Below are positions 47,521-56,505 of a DNA stretch of 64,000 nt, in pieces. The stretch is from Trichomonas vaginalis G3 (Eukaryota; Parabasalia; Trichomonadida; Trichomonadidae). Both the position numbers and the translations under genes were made by a program. The stretch spans positions 434,001 through 498,000 of the forward strand of contig NC_067208.1 of the NCBI RefSeq assembly GCF_026262505.1, written 5' to 3'. Under the pieces are notes generated by a model. That model made no database searches. It saw only the letters and a list, made by a program, of their open reading frames with translations, and was not told where the DNA came from. Each line of letters begins with the position of its first letter. The stretch's first letter is position 1.

Positions 47521-48111
47521 ATGACTGACGTTCCTCTTCCTGAATGCCTTCCAAAGCCAGAAGTACCGAAAGCTGCAGAACCTAAAGCACCAGCCCCTGC
47601 ACCTCAGTTCCAGCAAGTACCTCCACCAAATTACTACCAATTTCCACCTCAATGTTACTACCCACCACAAGGCTTCCCGAACTACCCTCCTCCTCAGCCT
47701 ATGCCTTACTTCCCCAACCCTTGGTTGTTCCAGCAAGCTCCACCCCAGCAATTCCAATCTCAATCCAAATCGAAGAGAGACCAAGAGTTCGAAGAAGGTC
47801 TGAACCGCTTACGCAAAGATTATGCCACAGCCCCTATGGAAGACGACAGGCTTTCAGTCTCTTCCCTCAAATCGACCGATTCGACTCGTACCACAGATTC
47901 GGTCAAAGACAGAGACGACTACCTCAAGCAGTCTGAGAGACTCTTCATCCTACAATCATTTACAGTTGGAGCTCTCAAGAACATGCGCAATTACGAAGGT
48001 CAGACACCAGCTGGAGACCGCAAAACAGACGTACTCGCAAGAGCCGTCCAGCTCGTCAAGACAAAGACTGAGATAGTCGACTTCATTCTTGCAGCTTGCC
48101 CATACAAGTAA
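47521..48111 (+). CDS. Pro/Gln/Tyr-rich protein with helical C-terminus (196 residues)
   Basis: Start at ATG 47521 (MTDVPLPECLPKPEVPKAAE). Residues 15-85 are Pro/Gln/Tyr/Phe-rich (QVPPPNYYQFPPQCYYPPQG), a low-complexity disordered region. Then a charged, Ser/Thr-rich middle (LSVSSLKSTDSTRTTDSVKD) and a conserved-looking helical end (SFTVGALKNMRNYEGQTPAG, then VLARAVQLVKTKTEIVDFIL). Could self-associate or form condensates. GC content is clearly higher than its neighbours. Family unknown. Confidence 0.5.
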   Translation: MTDVPLPECLPKPEVPKAAEPKAPAPAPQFQQVPPPNYYQFPPQCYYPPQGFPNYPPPQPMPYFPNPWLFQQAPPQQFQSQSKSKRDQEFEEGLNRLRKDYATAPMEDDRLSVSSLKSTDSTRTTDSVKDRDDYLKQSERLFILQSFTVGALKNMRNYEGQTPAGDRKTDVLARAVQLVKTKTEIVDFILAACPYK

Positions 48112-48139
48112 AAAAATAAACAATTACGAGTTAAACTTT

Positions 48140-48340
48140 TTATTCTTTCTTTTCTGAGTTGTTTAGAGCTGGTTTCTCTTGTAGGAACCTTTCGTACTCT
48201 TCCATGGTCATGTAATTGCGAATTTGGTACGCAATTCCAGGTTCGTTGTTTTTGAACCTTATGTATGTAACGCTTCCATCCTCCTCAGGGAAGTAAGCTG
48301 CTAACATCTGACCAAGTTTTCTCGGTGACTCGGAGCTCAT
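48140..48340 (-). CDS. Hypothetical 66-residue protein
   Basis: Start chosen at ATG 48340 (MSSESPRKLGQMLAAYFPEE) after the leader AAAAAGTGACATTTTTA. C-terminus MTMEEYERFLQEKPALNNSE. Beta strand in the middle (SVTYIRFKNNEPGIAYQI). Soluble, unknown. Confidence 0.45.
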   Translation of the reverse strand: MSSESPRKLGQMLAAYFPEEDGSVTYIRFKNNEPGIAYQIRNYMTMEEYERFLQEKPALNNSEKKE

Positions 48341-48381
48341 TAAAAATGTCACTTTTTAAACGTTAAGTTTTTAGTCTTATT

Positions 48382-48576
48382 TTACCCTTTGTTTACCCTT
48401 TGTTTGTCAAGGTAGTATTGGAGTGCAATTTCTCCAAATTCTCTGTGTCGGAGTTCTTCAGCATTTTCCAAGGTGTACCTGGAGAACTCAAAGAAGTTGT
48501 CAAGAACATACTGCCATGCTGCTCTTCTGAGTTCGTCGGTATTTTGGAAGTGTTGCACCTTCGAGTCTTCGGACAT
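48382..48576 (-). CDS. Hypothetical 64-residue protein
   Basis: Start chosen at ATG 48576 (MSEDSKVQHFQNTDELRRAA) after AAAAAGTGTCATTTTTTC. All-helical pattern (AWQYVLDNFFEFSRYTLENA, REFGEIALQYYLDKQRV). Same strand and leader type as 48140-48340. Unknown. Confidence 0.45.
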   Translation of the reverse strand: MSEDSKVQHFQNTDELRRAAWQYVLDNFFEFSRYTLENAEELRHREFGEIALQYYLDKQRVNKG

Positions 48577-48597
48577 GAAAAAATGACACTTTTTCAT

Positions 48598-49037
48598 TAT
48601 ATAACTGTTATTTTTTACGAAGTGAACTTTTGCACTTCGTCAAAAAAATCCCTGAAATCATATCTTTTATACAAGATAGAAAATCTTACTCGCCTAAAAC
48701 TCTATGAAAATCGTAAAAAACAGCGAGTAGGGACAAAACCCCAGTCGCCTAAAACTCATGAAAATCGTGAAAAAATGACCAAATTTCATTATATAACTGT
48801 TATTTTTTACGAAGTGAACCTTTGCACTTCGTTTAAAATACACTATTTTTGTGTTATGAGTGACGAAGTGAACTTTGACACTTCGTAAAAAATACACTAT
48901 TTTTGTGTTATTTTTTACCAAGTGAACTTTTACTCTTCGTAAAAAAAATCCCTGAAATCATATCTTTTATACAAAATAAAAAAATAACGTTAGTTTTTAT
49001 AAAATATTTTTTTTTATTTTGTATGTAAGAACAGAAA
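48598..49037. repeat. Intergenic repeats: ACGAAGTG hairpins and CAGCGAGTAGG blocks
   Basis: ACGAAGTG...CACTTCGT hairpins occur at 48617-48640, 48809-48832 and 48863-48886, with a weaker one near 48917, each followed by AT-rich words. Between them, CAGCGAGTAGG with AAAACCCCAGTCGCC and AAAACTCATGAAAATCGTG appears once fully (48721-48778) and once in part (48688-48720). The same block is coding in the KilA-N gene at 30348. ATCCCTGAAATCATATCTTT occurs twice (48648 and 48949). A KilA-N type leader ends the stretch. Confidence 0.8.
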
Positions 49038-49649
49038 ATGACAAACACTGAGTTTGAAACAGTTAAAAAGATAGACAATGACACCAAAGTGGTTAGAATT
49101 GGTGATTTAAACGTAAGATACTCAAAGAAATACAACAAATATTCTTTGTCAGACATTATATCTCCATCTGGAAAGAAAACATGGCATTGGGTTGGAATTG
49201 CTTCAACTCAGAAAATTTTGACAAGAAATCCTGAGCTTATGATATCGGTAAGATTCTATGGAACTACAGCATATCTCATTGACAAAAGTCTTATACCAAT
49301 AGTTTTGTTATGGATTGACCCAGTTGTTGGATATAACTTCATAACATATGGTTCATTCGATACGGAACGTTGCAGTGAAGGCTTACTTTACATCGTTCAG
49401 AAACCGAAGGACTTCAATACAAAGAGATATAAGATAGGAAGAACATATAATATAACTCAAAGATATGACAGTATAGTCAATAGAGTCAAGGTTGTGTTTG
49501 TTAACGATATGAGAGCTGCAGAAACAGAACTACTTGAAAAGTTTGAGAAAATGTATGGTGCTCCCACGAAAGGTAAAGAAACGTTTGAAGTAGATGAGAT
49601 AGATAAAGCTATAAAATTATTTGACGAAGTTGCTGAAAAATACATGTAA
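49038..49649 (+). CDS. KilA-N-like protein fused to T5orf172 GIY-YIG domain
   Basis: 203 residues, apparently intact. The N-terminal half resembles a KilA-N domain (GDLNVRYSKKYNKYSLSDII, WVGIASTQKIL, then IPIVLLWIDPVVGYNF). The C-terminal half is a T5orf172-type GIY-YIG nuclease domain: GLLYIVQKPKDFNTKRYKIG, RTYNITQRYDSI, then MRAAETELLEKFEKMYG with the conserved Glu, and ETFEVDEIDKA. Such fusions are known in large DNA viruses and phages. It might cut or bind DNA at set sites. The leader (TTTTGTATGTAAGAACAGAA) is shared with element B KilA-N genes. Confidence 0.82.
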   Translation: MTNTEFETVKKIDNDTKVVRIGDLNVRYSKKYNKYSLSDIISPSGKKTWHWVGIASTQKILTRNPELMISVRFYGTTAYLIDKSLIPIVLLWIDPVVGYNFITYGSFDTERCSEGLLYIVQKPKDFNTKRYKIGRTYNITQRYDSIVNRVKVVFVNDMRAAETELLEKFEKMYGAPTKGKETFEVDEIDKAIKLFDEVAEKYM

Positions 49650-49660
49650 AGCCTTTATTT

Positions 49661-50534
49661 TTACGCTTGACTTTTTACAATTTGAACTTTGTTTGCGTAG
49701 ATATGAATTCTGAAAGAAGTATGAGGGTCTTGTATGACTTTGTACTTCTCCCATAGTTCATGTCTGTCAAACTTACCTGCCATGGACTCTTTCATAAGTT
49801 CCATGAAATCGTCTTCGGACAATCCGGGGAAAAGTACAATGTCAGTAAGTATTCTCTTTACATCCTTACTTAAACTCTTGGCTGTCTGTACACAAATGAC
49901 AACAGAGATGTTGAAGTGTCTGAGCTTCTTAAGAATTCGACACATATCTTGTTCTCTATTCTTTAACAAAGGATGAGAGGCGAAATCATCTAAGATAAGA
50001 AGACATCTGTGAGGGTACGTTTTCCAATCGTAAGATTGCAATTTCTTCGAAATGTATTCTATCTCTTTCTGTTTGTTTCTGAAGTGTTTCTTCTCTAATA
50101 TTCTCTGCATTTCCTCATTTGGGTCTTTAAACTTCGAATTGACATACTCATTTATAGCATTATACTTCAAAACTCTTCTTTGGTACTTCTTTATCCAATC
50201 TAACAACTCAGAGTCTTTTTAATACTAACTTAGACTTCTTTATAATATCTTTGAACGAATTGACGGTTTGGTCAAATTGACCCGAAGTACTACAAATGAC
50301 TACTAACTCATAGAATGGGTTCTTCTCATCTAGTTCTTGTTGTTGTGCAGCCATTTTAAGATAAGTGAAAGTCTTACCCGACCCAGGTGGTGCGATTAGA
50401 CCTGTTATACCATTCTGAGCAAATAAGAACTTGTCATGTATAGGCTTTATCTGAGCATTTTCTAACTTCCTCTTGTTCTTGTTTAAAACATTCTCAAATT
50501 TCTTGTCAATGTCAGCAAACTTTTTTTCTAACAT
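49661..50534 (-). pseudogene. A32-like packaging ATPase (element A)
   Basis: Start chosen at ATG 50534 (MLEKKFADIDKKFENVLNKN). Walker A: LIAPPGSGKTFTYLKMA. Walker B: CLLILDDFASHPLL. Later helix and strand: RHFNISVVICVQTAKSLSKD, then IVLFPGLSEDDF. The order and length match the element B ATPase at 19376, though the two are far diverged. The locus appears broken with about one break. Divergent from the conserved small gene at 50571, 36 bases apart. Confidence 0.85.
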
Positions 50535-50570
50535 ATTTTTAGAAAAATTAAAATTTTTATCTTTTAGAAA

Positions 50571-51023
50571 ATGTCTAGCGATTTCGCTATCTATATTCGA
50601 GACAAACTTTTTGACAGCAAAACATCTGTCGACCATAAAATCTTACATAGTGTAAACAAGAAAGGTGAATTTGTTCTAAAGTTCTGTTTCTGGGAATATG
50701 ACAAGAACCATAAAACATTAAGCAGAGCAGTCTTAAAATTTGTCAATGACAGACTTGTTGACAGAGATGACGCCGATTGGAAAGATGAAGTCCAACAAAA
50801 GTTCTTAGAATGCAAAGAAGACACATGCGCTGTTCTTGAAGATGAAATAGAAAACAGAATAGATGAGCTATTAAAGGACAAAGAACTTTTACATAAATAT
50901 GGTTCGGAGAAATTTGACATAACTCCACCAGAAAAGAAGAAGAAAGAAAAGAAAGAAAAGAAAGTAGAAGAAGAGAAGAAAGAACCTGAACCAGTTCCAG
51001 AGAAAAAGAAATTTGACATGTAA
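50571..51023 (+). CDS. Conserved small Polinton family protein (150 residues)
   Basis: MSSDFAIYIRDKLFDSKTSV start, then FVLKFCFWEYDKNHKTLSRA and QQKFLECKEDTCAVLEDEIE, which match the 29869-30243 gene and the worn D copy (7850-8171). It adds a Lys/Glu-rich C-terminus (KKKEKKEKKVEEEKKEPEPV) that the others lack. Apparently intact. A core gene of unknown role next to the ATPase. Confidence 0.65.
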   Translation: MSSDFAIYIRDKLFDSKTSVDHKILHSVNKKGEFVLKFCFWEYDKNHKTLSRAVLKFVNDRLVDRDDADWKDEVQQKFLECKEDTCAVLEDEIENRIDELLKDKELLHKYGSEKFDITPPEKKKKEKKEKKVEEEKKEPEPVPEKKKFDM

Positions 51024-51039
51024 AAATAAAATTTTATTT

Positions 51040-51459
51040 TTAGAACATTTCTGGGTCAATGTCAATGTTCTCTTCCTCTTTAGGAGTAAACACTGGCTTA
51101 GACTCTAAAATCTTTTTACCCAATTTACCTTGAACTTCTACAACTTTAGACTCATAATATTCATAGTCGTCTGCTTTCTTTGGTTCATAAGGTATAACAA
51201 GTTTGTATGCTTTGCCTTCTTTAAGGTTTGAGAACCTTCTGTCAAAACTTTCTTTGACTGCTAACAAACCTTCTATGTCTAAGTCTTCAAATTTCGCACC
51301 ATTTTTAGTCACAATAGCAAACTTAACTGGTTCGATGTTCCAAACTTTGCTGAATGAAGACTTTTCAAAATGGTAGAAGTAAACATTCAAATATGTGAAT
51401 GGGTCTAGTTCTTCTTTAAGTCCTGACATGTACTTGTTTACTGAGATGAATTTCGTCAT
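51040..51459 (-). CDS. Hypothetical 139-residue protein with acidic tail
   Basis: MTKFISVNKYMSGLKEELDP start. Beta-rich body (YLNVYFYHFEKSSFSKVWNI, FAIVTKNGAKFEDLDIEGLL, YKLVIPYEPKKADDYEYYES) and an acidic tip, EEENIDIDPEMF. The tip and gene position match 31313-31786 in element B. The acidic hydrophobic-ended tail is like that of single-stranded DNA-binding proteins. The role is inferred only. It stands before the helicase-tail gene. Confidence 0.5.
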   Translation of the reverse strand: MTKFISVNKYMSGLKEELDPFTYLNVYFYHFEKSSFSKVWNIEPVKFAIVTKNGAKFEDLDIEGLLAVKESFDRRFSNLKEGKAYKLVIPYEPKKADDYEYYESKVVEVQGKLGKKILESKPVFTPKEEENIDIDPEMF

Positions 51460-51509
51460 CTTTTCTATCGGATAAAAAAATATTTTTTTTTAAAATTTAC
51501 TCAGAAAAA

Positions 51510-51845
51510 TTATTTCTTTATATATTTGCCATTCCGAACTTCGAAAAGATGTTTTATACCAGCATAGAATTTTTCTCTAGAGCTTGGTCTTATATCGTTT
51601 TCATGACAATATTTTCTATATTCTTCATATAAAGCCTTTTTTTCATACATTTCATAAGGACAATCTAACCAGAATAGCGCATATCCATTTTCGTTATCTA
51701 GGTCTCTATATGTTTGTGGAATTTCGCTTTCTTCTGTTTGTAGAATTTCGCTTTCTCTATTTAGTTCTATGTCTATATATTGTGGCTTAAAAAGATGTGG
51801 GCAAGAAGGGTCTGGCGCTATGTAAAAAGTTAATTTTTCTGTCAT
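51510..51845 (-). CDS. Stand-alone SF3-helicase tail domain (copy in A)
   Basis: 111 residues. Near-identical twin of 31875-32219 in element B. The C-terminal half matches the last 55 residues of the helicase gene directly upstream (51884-53119), so it arose by duplication of the helicase tail. The leader TTTTTTATCCGATAGAAAA is the same as that of its twin and of the 51040 gene. Winged-helix DNA-binding module by comparison with D5-like helicases. Confidence 0.7.
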   Translation of the reverse strand: MTEKLTFYIAPDPSCPHLFKPQYIDIELNRESEILQTEESEIPQTYRDLDNENGYALFWLDCPYEMYEKKALYEEYRKYCHENDIRPSSREKFYAGIKHLFEVRNGKYIKK

Positions 51846-51883
51846 CTTTTTCTATCGGATAAAAAAAATATTTTTTTTAAAAT

Positions 51884-53119
51884 TTACTCATAAAAATTTT
51901 TCTTTGTATATACACCATTCTGTACGTCTAAAAGACTTTTGACATTTGCCAAGAATGTTCGTTTAGACGCTGTCATATAACCATACTCTTGACAATATTG
52001 TTTATACGAATCGTACAATGACCTTTCATCTAAACACTCAAAGTCAGTTTCATCTATGAACAGTTCATATACACTCTTGTTTGCTTCTAACAATGTTTGT
52101 CTCTCTTCGGTATGTGGAATTTGTCTTGGATTGAACTTTGAAATATCTAATGTCATAAAATATGAGAACAAGTGGTTGTAAAAGTCAGATGTCAAAGTTT
52201 CTGCTAAGTCGTCAAAATATTCTGTATCTTGCATATGAGCTTCTGACGTTCTGACAACTACATATCTTCTGTCAGAACTTTCTAACTTCATCGGAACAGC
52301 ATTGTTTGAAACCATAATGAAGTTTGCAACATTTTCACAAACTCTTTGGTCTTTATATTTTCTTTCAACAACTCCAACTTTGTCTGTTATAAGACTCTTC
52401 AAAGCATCTGAGTTCAAAACTTTTGTTGTATCTATACTTTGAAGTTCGTTACATACTATAAGTTTCATATTCTCTATTGAAGAGTTAAACTTGCCACAGA
52501 TGTTTTCTAAGTTTGTCATATTAGGGTTCGAATAGCCCTCTAACAGTTTGCATAAGATATCTGTAAAGAATGTGTTCTTACCTGTTCCTTGTTTTCCAAT
52601 TATAATGAGAGCAGTTTCATTTTTAGCACTTGGATGTTGTAAGATGTTTGCAAACCAACATAAGATATACTCATAAACCTTTTCGTTTCCATTGCATATA
52701 ATTTCTTTGACATGGTCTAACCAAGCTTCTATAATATTTTCTTTCCATTCTACTTGTTCATATTTATATCCAGTGAAGATAGAATAGAAGTTTGGAGAAG
52801 GTGTATAAAACTTTATACCACGAACTGAAAAATCTTCTAACTTTGACAATAAGATATCCCAAGCATCTAACATCTTCATGCCAACTTGTACGACTTTTAT
52901 TTTCTTAAGTTTCTGTCTACATTCTTGTTCTGAAACTATTGTTGCTCTTGGTTTGTTAAAGACTACATCCCATTCTTTCATAACATAACATTCTGGGGCA
53001 GAGTCGACATAAATGACTAAACGTTTCAAATTCTCGACTGCTTTGTTATAGTCTCGAAATGGACACATATTTCTGAATGTTTGGAAGTCATAAAAATCTG
53101 AAACATCTATTCTGTACAT
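51884..53119 (-). CDS. SF3 (D5-like) helicase
   Basis: 411 residues, apparently intact. A hexameric replicative helicase type. Walker A: LIIIGKQGTGKNTFF (about residues 168-182). Walker B: MKLIVCNELQSID. Motif C: NFIMVSNNAVPMKLESSDRR, with the Asn sensor and Arg finger typical of the DUF5906/D5 group. The C-terminal winged-helix-like tail begins YDSYKQYCQEYG. The N-terminal 150 residues have no visible primase motif. It lies next to the penton gene on the same strand. Element B has no equivalent. Confidence 0.9.
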   Translation of the reverse strand: MYRIDVSDFYDFQTFRNMCPFRDYNKAVENLKRLVIYVDSAPECYVMKEWDVVFNKPRATIVSEQECRQKLKKIKVVQVGMKMLDAWDILLSKLEDFSVRGIKFYTPSPNFYSIFTGYKYEQVEWKENIIEAWLDHVKEIICNGNEKVYEYILCWFANILQHPSAKNETALIIIGKQGTGKNTFFTDILCKLLEGYSNPNMTNLENICGKFNSSIENMKLIVCNELQSIDTTKVLNSDALKSLITDKVGVVERKYKDQRVCENVANFIMVSNNAVPMKLESSDRRYVVVRTSEAHMQDTEYFDDLAETLTSDFYNHLFSYFMTLDISKFNPRQIPHTEERQTLLEANKSVYELFIDETDFECLDERSLYDSYKQYCQEYGYMTASKRTFLANVKSLLDVQNGVYTKKNFYE

Positions 53120-53147
53120 TTTTATAAAAATAAAAAAAATATTTTTT

Positions 53148-53945
53148 TTATTCTTGAGCTATTTGTTGCATTTGTTGCATTTGTTGTTCTTGAGCTATTT
53201 GTTGTTGAAGTTGTTCTTGTAATACAATACTTTCACCAGTTGCATCTTCCAATTCGAAACTTTCTGCCGTCATTGACAAATACATAGGACATAAAAGTTT
53301 TACAGGAACAAAGTTTGCGTCAACTAATGTCAACGTTATACTTGCCAAAGTGTTTGAGTTCACTAAGGTTGAAAATTCTGCATTCGAATGAACAATAGGC
53401 AAACCAGCAGAGAATGTGTTATTTATACGCATAAGTATCTTTTGGTCATAGTAGTTTCTGTCGACATTCGAATAGCACTTTGAACCTAAGTTTGAAACAA
53501 TATATAAAATAGGTGTGCTTAAAGTCAATGGAACAGACATTCCTTGTATGACACCTTTTCCTGTTATAGGAAACTGTTGGTAGTAAAAACCAGATATAAG
53601 TTTTGTATTATAGCTCATATTGTTTATAGTAAACTCAGTCGGACATCCAAACATAATGAAACCTGCTCTAGTTGCAGCACATTTTACACCCGTACTTAAA
53701 GTATTAAATAAGTCAACAAAACCTGTTGGTGGTATATCTGAGTAAGTATCTTCAAAGGAGTATTTTTTACCATTCACAACAATAAAATCTTCTGGTGTCA
53801 AAAGAGCAAAACAAGCTTTAGTCGTCATTGTGTTTAAGGTTAGTTTACAATATCGTCCTTGAGGACTTTGTAAGTTTGTTGTTATAGAATTATATGACTC
53901 AGGGTTTTTAGTCGTAATAGTATAAACCATTATATCTTCTGCCAT
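53148..53945 (-). CDS. Penton-like minor capsid protein (element A)
   Basis: 265 residues, apparently intact. Beta-rich (ESYNSITTNLQSPQGRYCKL, GRYCKLTLNTMTTKACFALL), with YNTKLISGFYYQQFPI and the terminal strands SITLTLVDANFVPVKLLCPM shared with the element B penton (21528-22304). It ends in a Gln/Met-rich low-complexity tail (QQQIAQEQQMQQMQQIAQE) coded by TTGTTGCATTTG repeats. Vertex protein of the icosahedral particle. Confidence 0.78.
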   Translation of the reverse strand: MAEDIMVYTITTKNPESYNSITTNLQSPQGRYCKLTLNTMTTKACFALLTPEDFIVVNGKKYSFEDTYSDIPPTGFVDLFNTLSTGVKCAATRAGFIMFGCPTEFTINNMSYNTKLISGFYYQQFPITGKGVIQGMSVPLTLSTPILYIVSNLGSKCYSNVDRNYYDQKILMRINNTFSAGLPIVHSNAEFSTLVNSNTLASITLTLVDANFVPVKLLCPMYLSMTAESFELEDATGESIVLQEQLQQQIAQEQQMQQMQQIAQE

Positions 53946-53949
53946 TTAC

Positions 53950-54533
53950 TTAGCAAATAAATTTTAATGAAATGTTGTGGTCGTCAAATATTTTTATAAC
54001 GTCTGGGAAACTATATTTTAAGTTCAACGTTTCACCTCCTTTCATAACGTATATCTTGTCAATGACATTATATGAAACACCACAGCAACTAACGTCGGGT
54101 TCTATTTCTTTGATGTTTATATCGTCTGCCTCTGTCAAAAGTTTCAATAGTTCTTTCAAAACTTCATGAGGTGCGATGACATATGAGTTCACTTTTACAG
54201 GGTTGTGTTCGACCAAGTTTAACATTATACCTAAAGCTTGACAAATCTTCTCCTGAGTTTGAAGTTTGTCTTTAAGTTGTTGGTAGTCGTTTCGAATATC
54301 TGCAACAGAACTTAAGTCTCTGCTAACTTCAGGGTATGTTGGTTGTTCTTTTACAGGAACTATTGTTATACCATCTTCGTCTTCGTATGGTTTCCCCACT
54401 TCAACATCTCTTTCTTTGACATTGACAATAACACTTTGACTGTTTGTTTGAGTTGGTGAATTTAACTTCACATCTGCCACTGCGCCATTAAACCTTTTGA
54501 AACACTTACGCTTCTATTTTTCGGAAATGACAT
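53950..54533 (-). CDS. Conserved penton-neighbour protein (element A)
   Basis: About 176-195 residues; the start is uncertain (ATG 54533 or a site near 54480). The C-terminal part (EIEPDVSCCGVSYNVIDKIY, GGETLNLKYSFPDV) aligns with 20687-21301 of element B, which also sits beside its penton. The middle is a coiled coil (IRNDYQQLKDKLQTQEKICQ). Likely an assembly or vertex-associated factor. Divergent from 54552. Confidence 0.6.
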
Positions 54534-54551
54534 TTTACTTAGAATAAAAAG

Positions 54552-54971
54552 ATGGACGTATTCGAGTATCTCTTCGAATTGAAGCAAAACAAAGTTTACA
54601 CACACAAACAATACAAATACATTGACAGAATAGTTCTTTACACAAACAATGGTAAATGTTATAGAATAGCAGTCTTTGCTGAACCAAAATATTTTCATAA
54701 AGCAAAGAAAGTTGGTATAACCGAGATGGTGAAAGTTCTTGAAGCAGACAAAAATATAACAACAAAACTTACAGATATTTCTAAAGGTAAGTTTATCTTA
54801 CAATATTATGTCAAAACTGGCGTACTGTCAATATTTGACGGAGAGAAGTCAGTTCAAGAACAACTTACTGACCTGCTGCCAAAATCTGCTCGATGGAAGC
54901 TGTCGTTATGCCAATCTGAGGAGCCCCAGCAGGTTTCATCGAACGAATCTTCAAAAGAGCATCTTCCGTGA
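54552..54971 (+). CDS. Hypothetical 139-residue protein
   Basis: MDVFEYLFELKQNKVYTHKQ start. Beta hairpins (YIDRIVLYTNNGKCYRIAVF, ISKGKFILQYYVKTGVLSIF), soluble. The leader TTTTACTTAGAATAAAAAG precedes the start. The 3' part overlaps the end of the convergent capsid gene by about 100 bases, so the last 35 codons may not be conserved. Family unknown. Confidence 0.5.
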   Translation: MDVFEYLFELKQNKVYTHKQYKYIDRIVLYTNNGKCYRIAVFAEPKYFHKAKKVGITEMVKVLEADKNITTKLTDISKGKFILQYYVKTGVLSIFDGEKSVQEQLTDLLPKSARWKLSLCQSEEPQQVSSNESSKEHLP

Positions 54972-56473
54972 AAAGTGCTATTGGTTTTGTAAACTTCTTT
55001 GCTCTCAGTTCATCTGGACCGTCTCTGTCACCAGTATATTGTATTTGAACTGTACCAACAGTTGAAATACCACCCATAAAGTCTTCTGAGTCAGCAAATG
55101 GAATGCCAAGCCAAAAGTTTGAACGGTCTCCATTTGTATATTGAGTTTTTTGACCTCCTGTATGAGTCCATACTTTCACATATGGCATAATAGAACTTTT
55201 GCATTTCAGGGTTAATGGTTGTTGTGAAGTTGTTGTTAAAGTTCATAGCATCTAATGTCAAGTTGTATGACCTCATATCCTCAACTGTAGAATATTCTTC
55301 TCTTGGATAATATTTGCCATCTATGTTTATATGATATTTAATACCGGGGTTGTAGAAACAAGAATAGTCATTTATAGTTCGTCTGAAAAGAACAAACATA
55401 GTATCTGCATGTTTCATTGCAGTTGTTAAAGCAATATCTGTTCTTGCACCTGGGTCAGCACTTTGGTTTCCAACTTCACCTGCAAAGTCTTTGACAGATA
55501 TTTGGTGTATAGGGAACATAAGTGGAACTGCAATATATTTGGCAGCTAAAGCATTTGAAATATCTGGGTCCAACATATAGACTGCAAGTCTGCTTTCTAT
55601 TCTCTTGCATTCAAATTTTTCGCATGTGAACTTAACTGGGTCCCAAGCAGTTCCAGCAGCATTGAAATAATAGTTTACTTCAGTGTTGAGGTTTGAGAAA
55701 CCAAAGTCTAAGTCAACTTTGTCTTTGCAAAAGTCGGCGAATGACATTTTATTTGTTCCCACTACTTCTGTAAGAGTGAATGGGTCTTGTGTTGGTGCAA
55801 TGACTAAGTTATTTTTGCTTGGAGTAAGTTCGATAGAAATTTTTCCTGCCCAGTTTGGCAAGTATCTTAAAAACCTGAAGATGAGGAAAGATGACAAAGG
55901 AACTCTAAGTTTCAGTTTTACTTTAGTGGCAGCAGTTCCATCTGAACCAGAAAGGTTAACATAAACTCCTGGAACGTTAGGGTCAAGTCTTCTTATTTTC
56001 TCAATGGTTGCATACTGGTCTGTTTGTTCTCTAGCTTGTGGTTGTACTGAGTTTCTCAAAGCGAACCATTCATAGTTTGCCCATGTTACTGTTTGAACTA
56101 AGTCAGAGTTAGAATATATCTTATATCCCATGAAAACTTCTGGAGCATATTGGTATCCGACATAGAAAATTCCATTGCAACCTTTCTTGTCAGACAACTT
56201 GGCAGAAGGTTTTATTTCAATGTCTTGTTCCACGTATAAGAATGAGTTGTCAATAGAAATAATATGAAACCTGTCGCAAGCAATATCTACTGTTGTTGAA
56301 GAACCTTCTCCAAACTCACCTACGTTTCCATAAGAAACAGCAGTTGTATATTCGTAAGTTCCAGGAACTATTTCTGACCTTCTAATGGCATTGTCGCATT
56401 CGTTATACCATTCGGAAACATTTCCATTCATGGCATCCAAAACTGTTGGCGTTATATTCTGAGCGGCGTACAT
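54865..56473 (-). pseudogene. Major capsid protein, double jelly-roll (element A)
   Basis: About 530 codons from ATG 56473 (MYAAQNITPTVLDAMNGNVS). First jelly-roll: FHIISIDNSFLYVEQDIEIK, then GYQYAPEVFMGYKIYSNSDL, and TKVKLKLRVPLSSFLIFRFL. Second: FECKRIESRLAVYMLDPDIS, AVPLMFPIHQISVKDFAGEV, and the end VKVWTHTGGQKTQYTNGDRS followed by FWLGIPFADSEDF. The strand order and WANYEWFALR/NSVQPQ turn fit Polinton capsid proteins, and the gene matches the element B locus at 37844-39417 in plan. Broken with about one break. Confidence 0.88.
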
Positions 56474-56505
56474 TTCATATGGGTAAAAATATAGAATAGT
56501 TGGAT

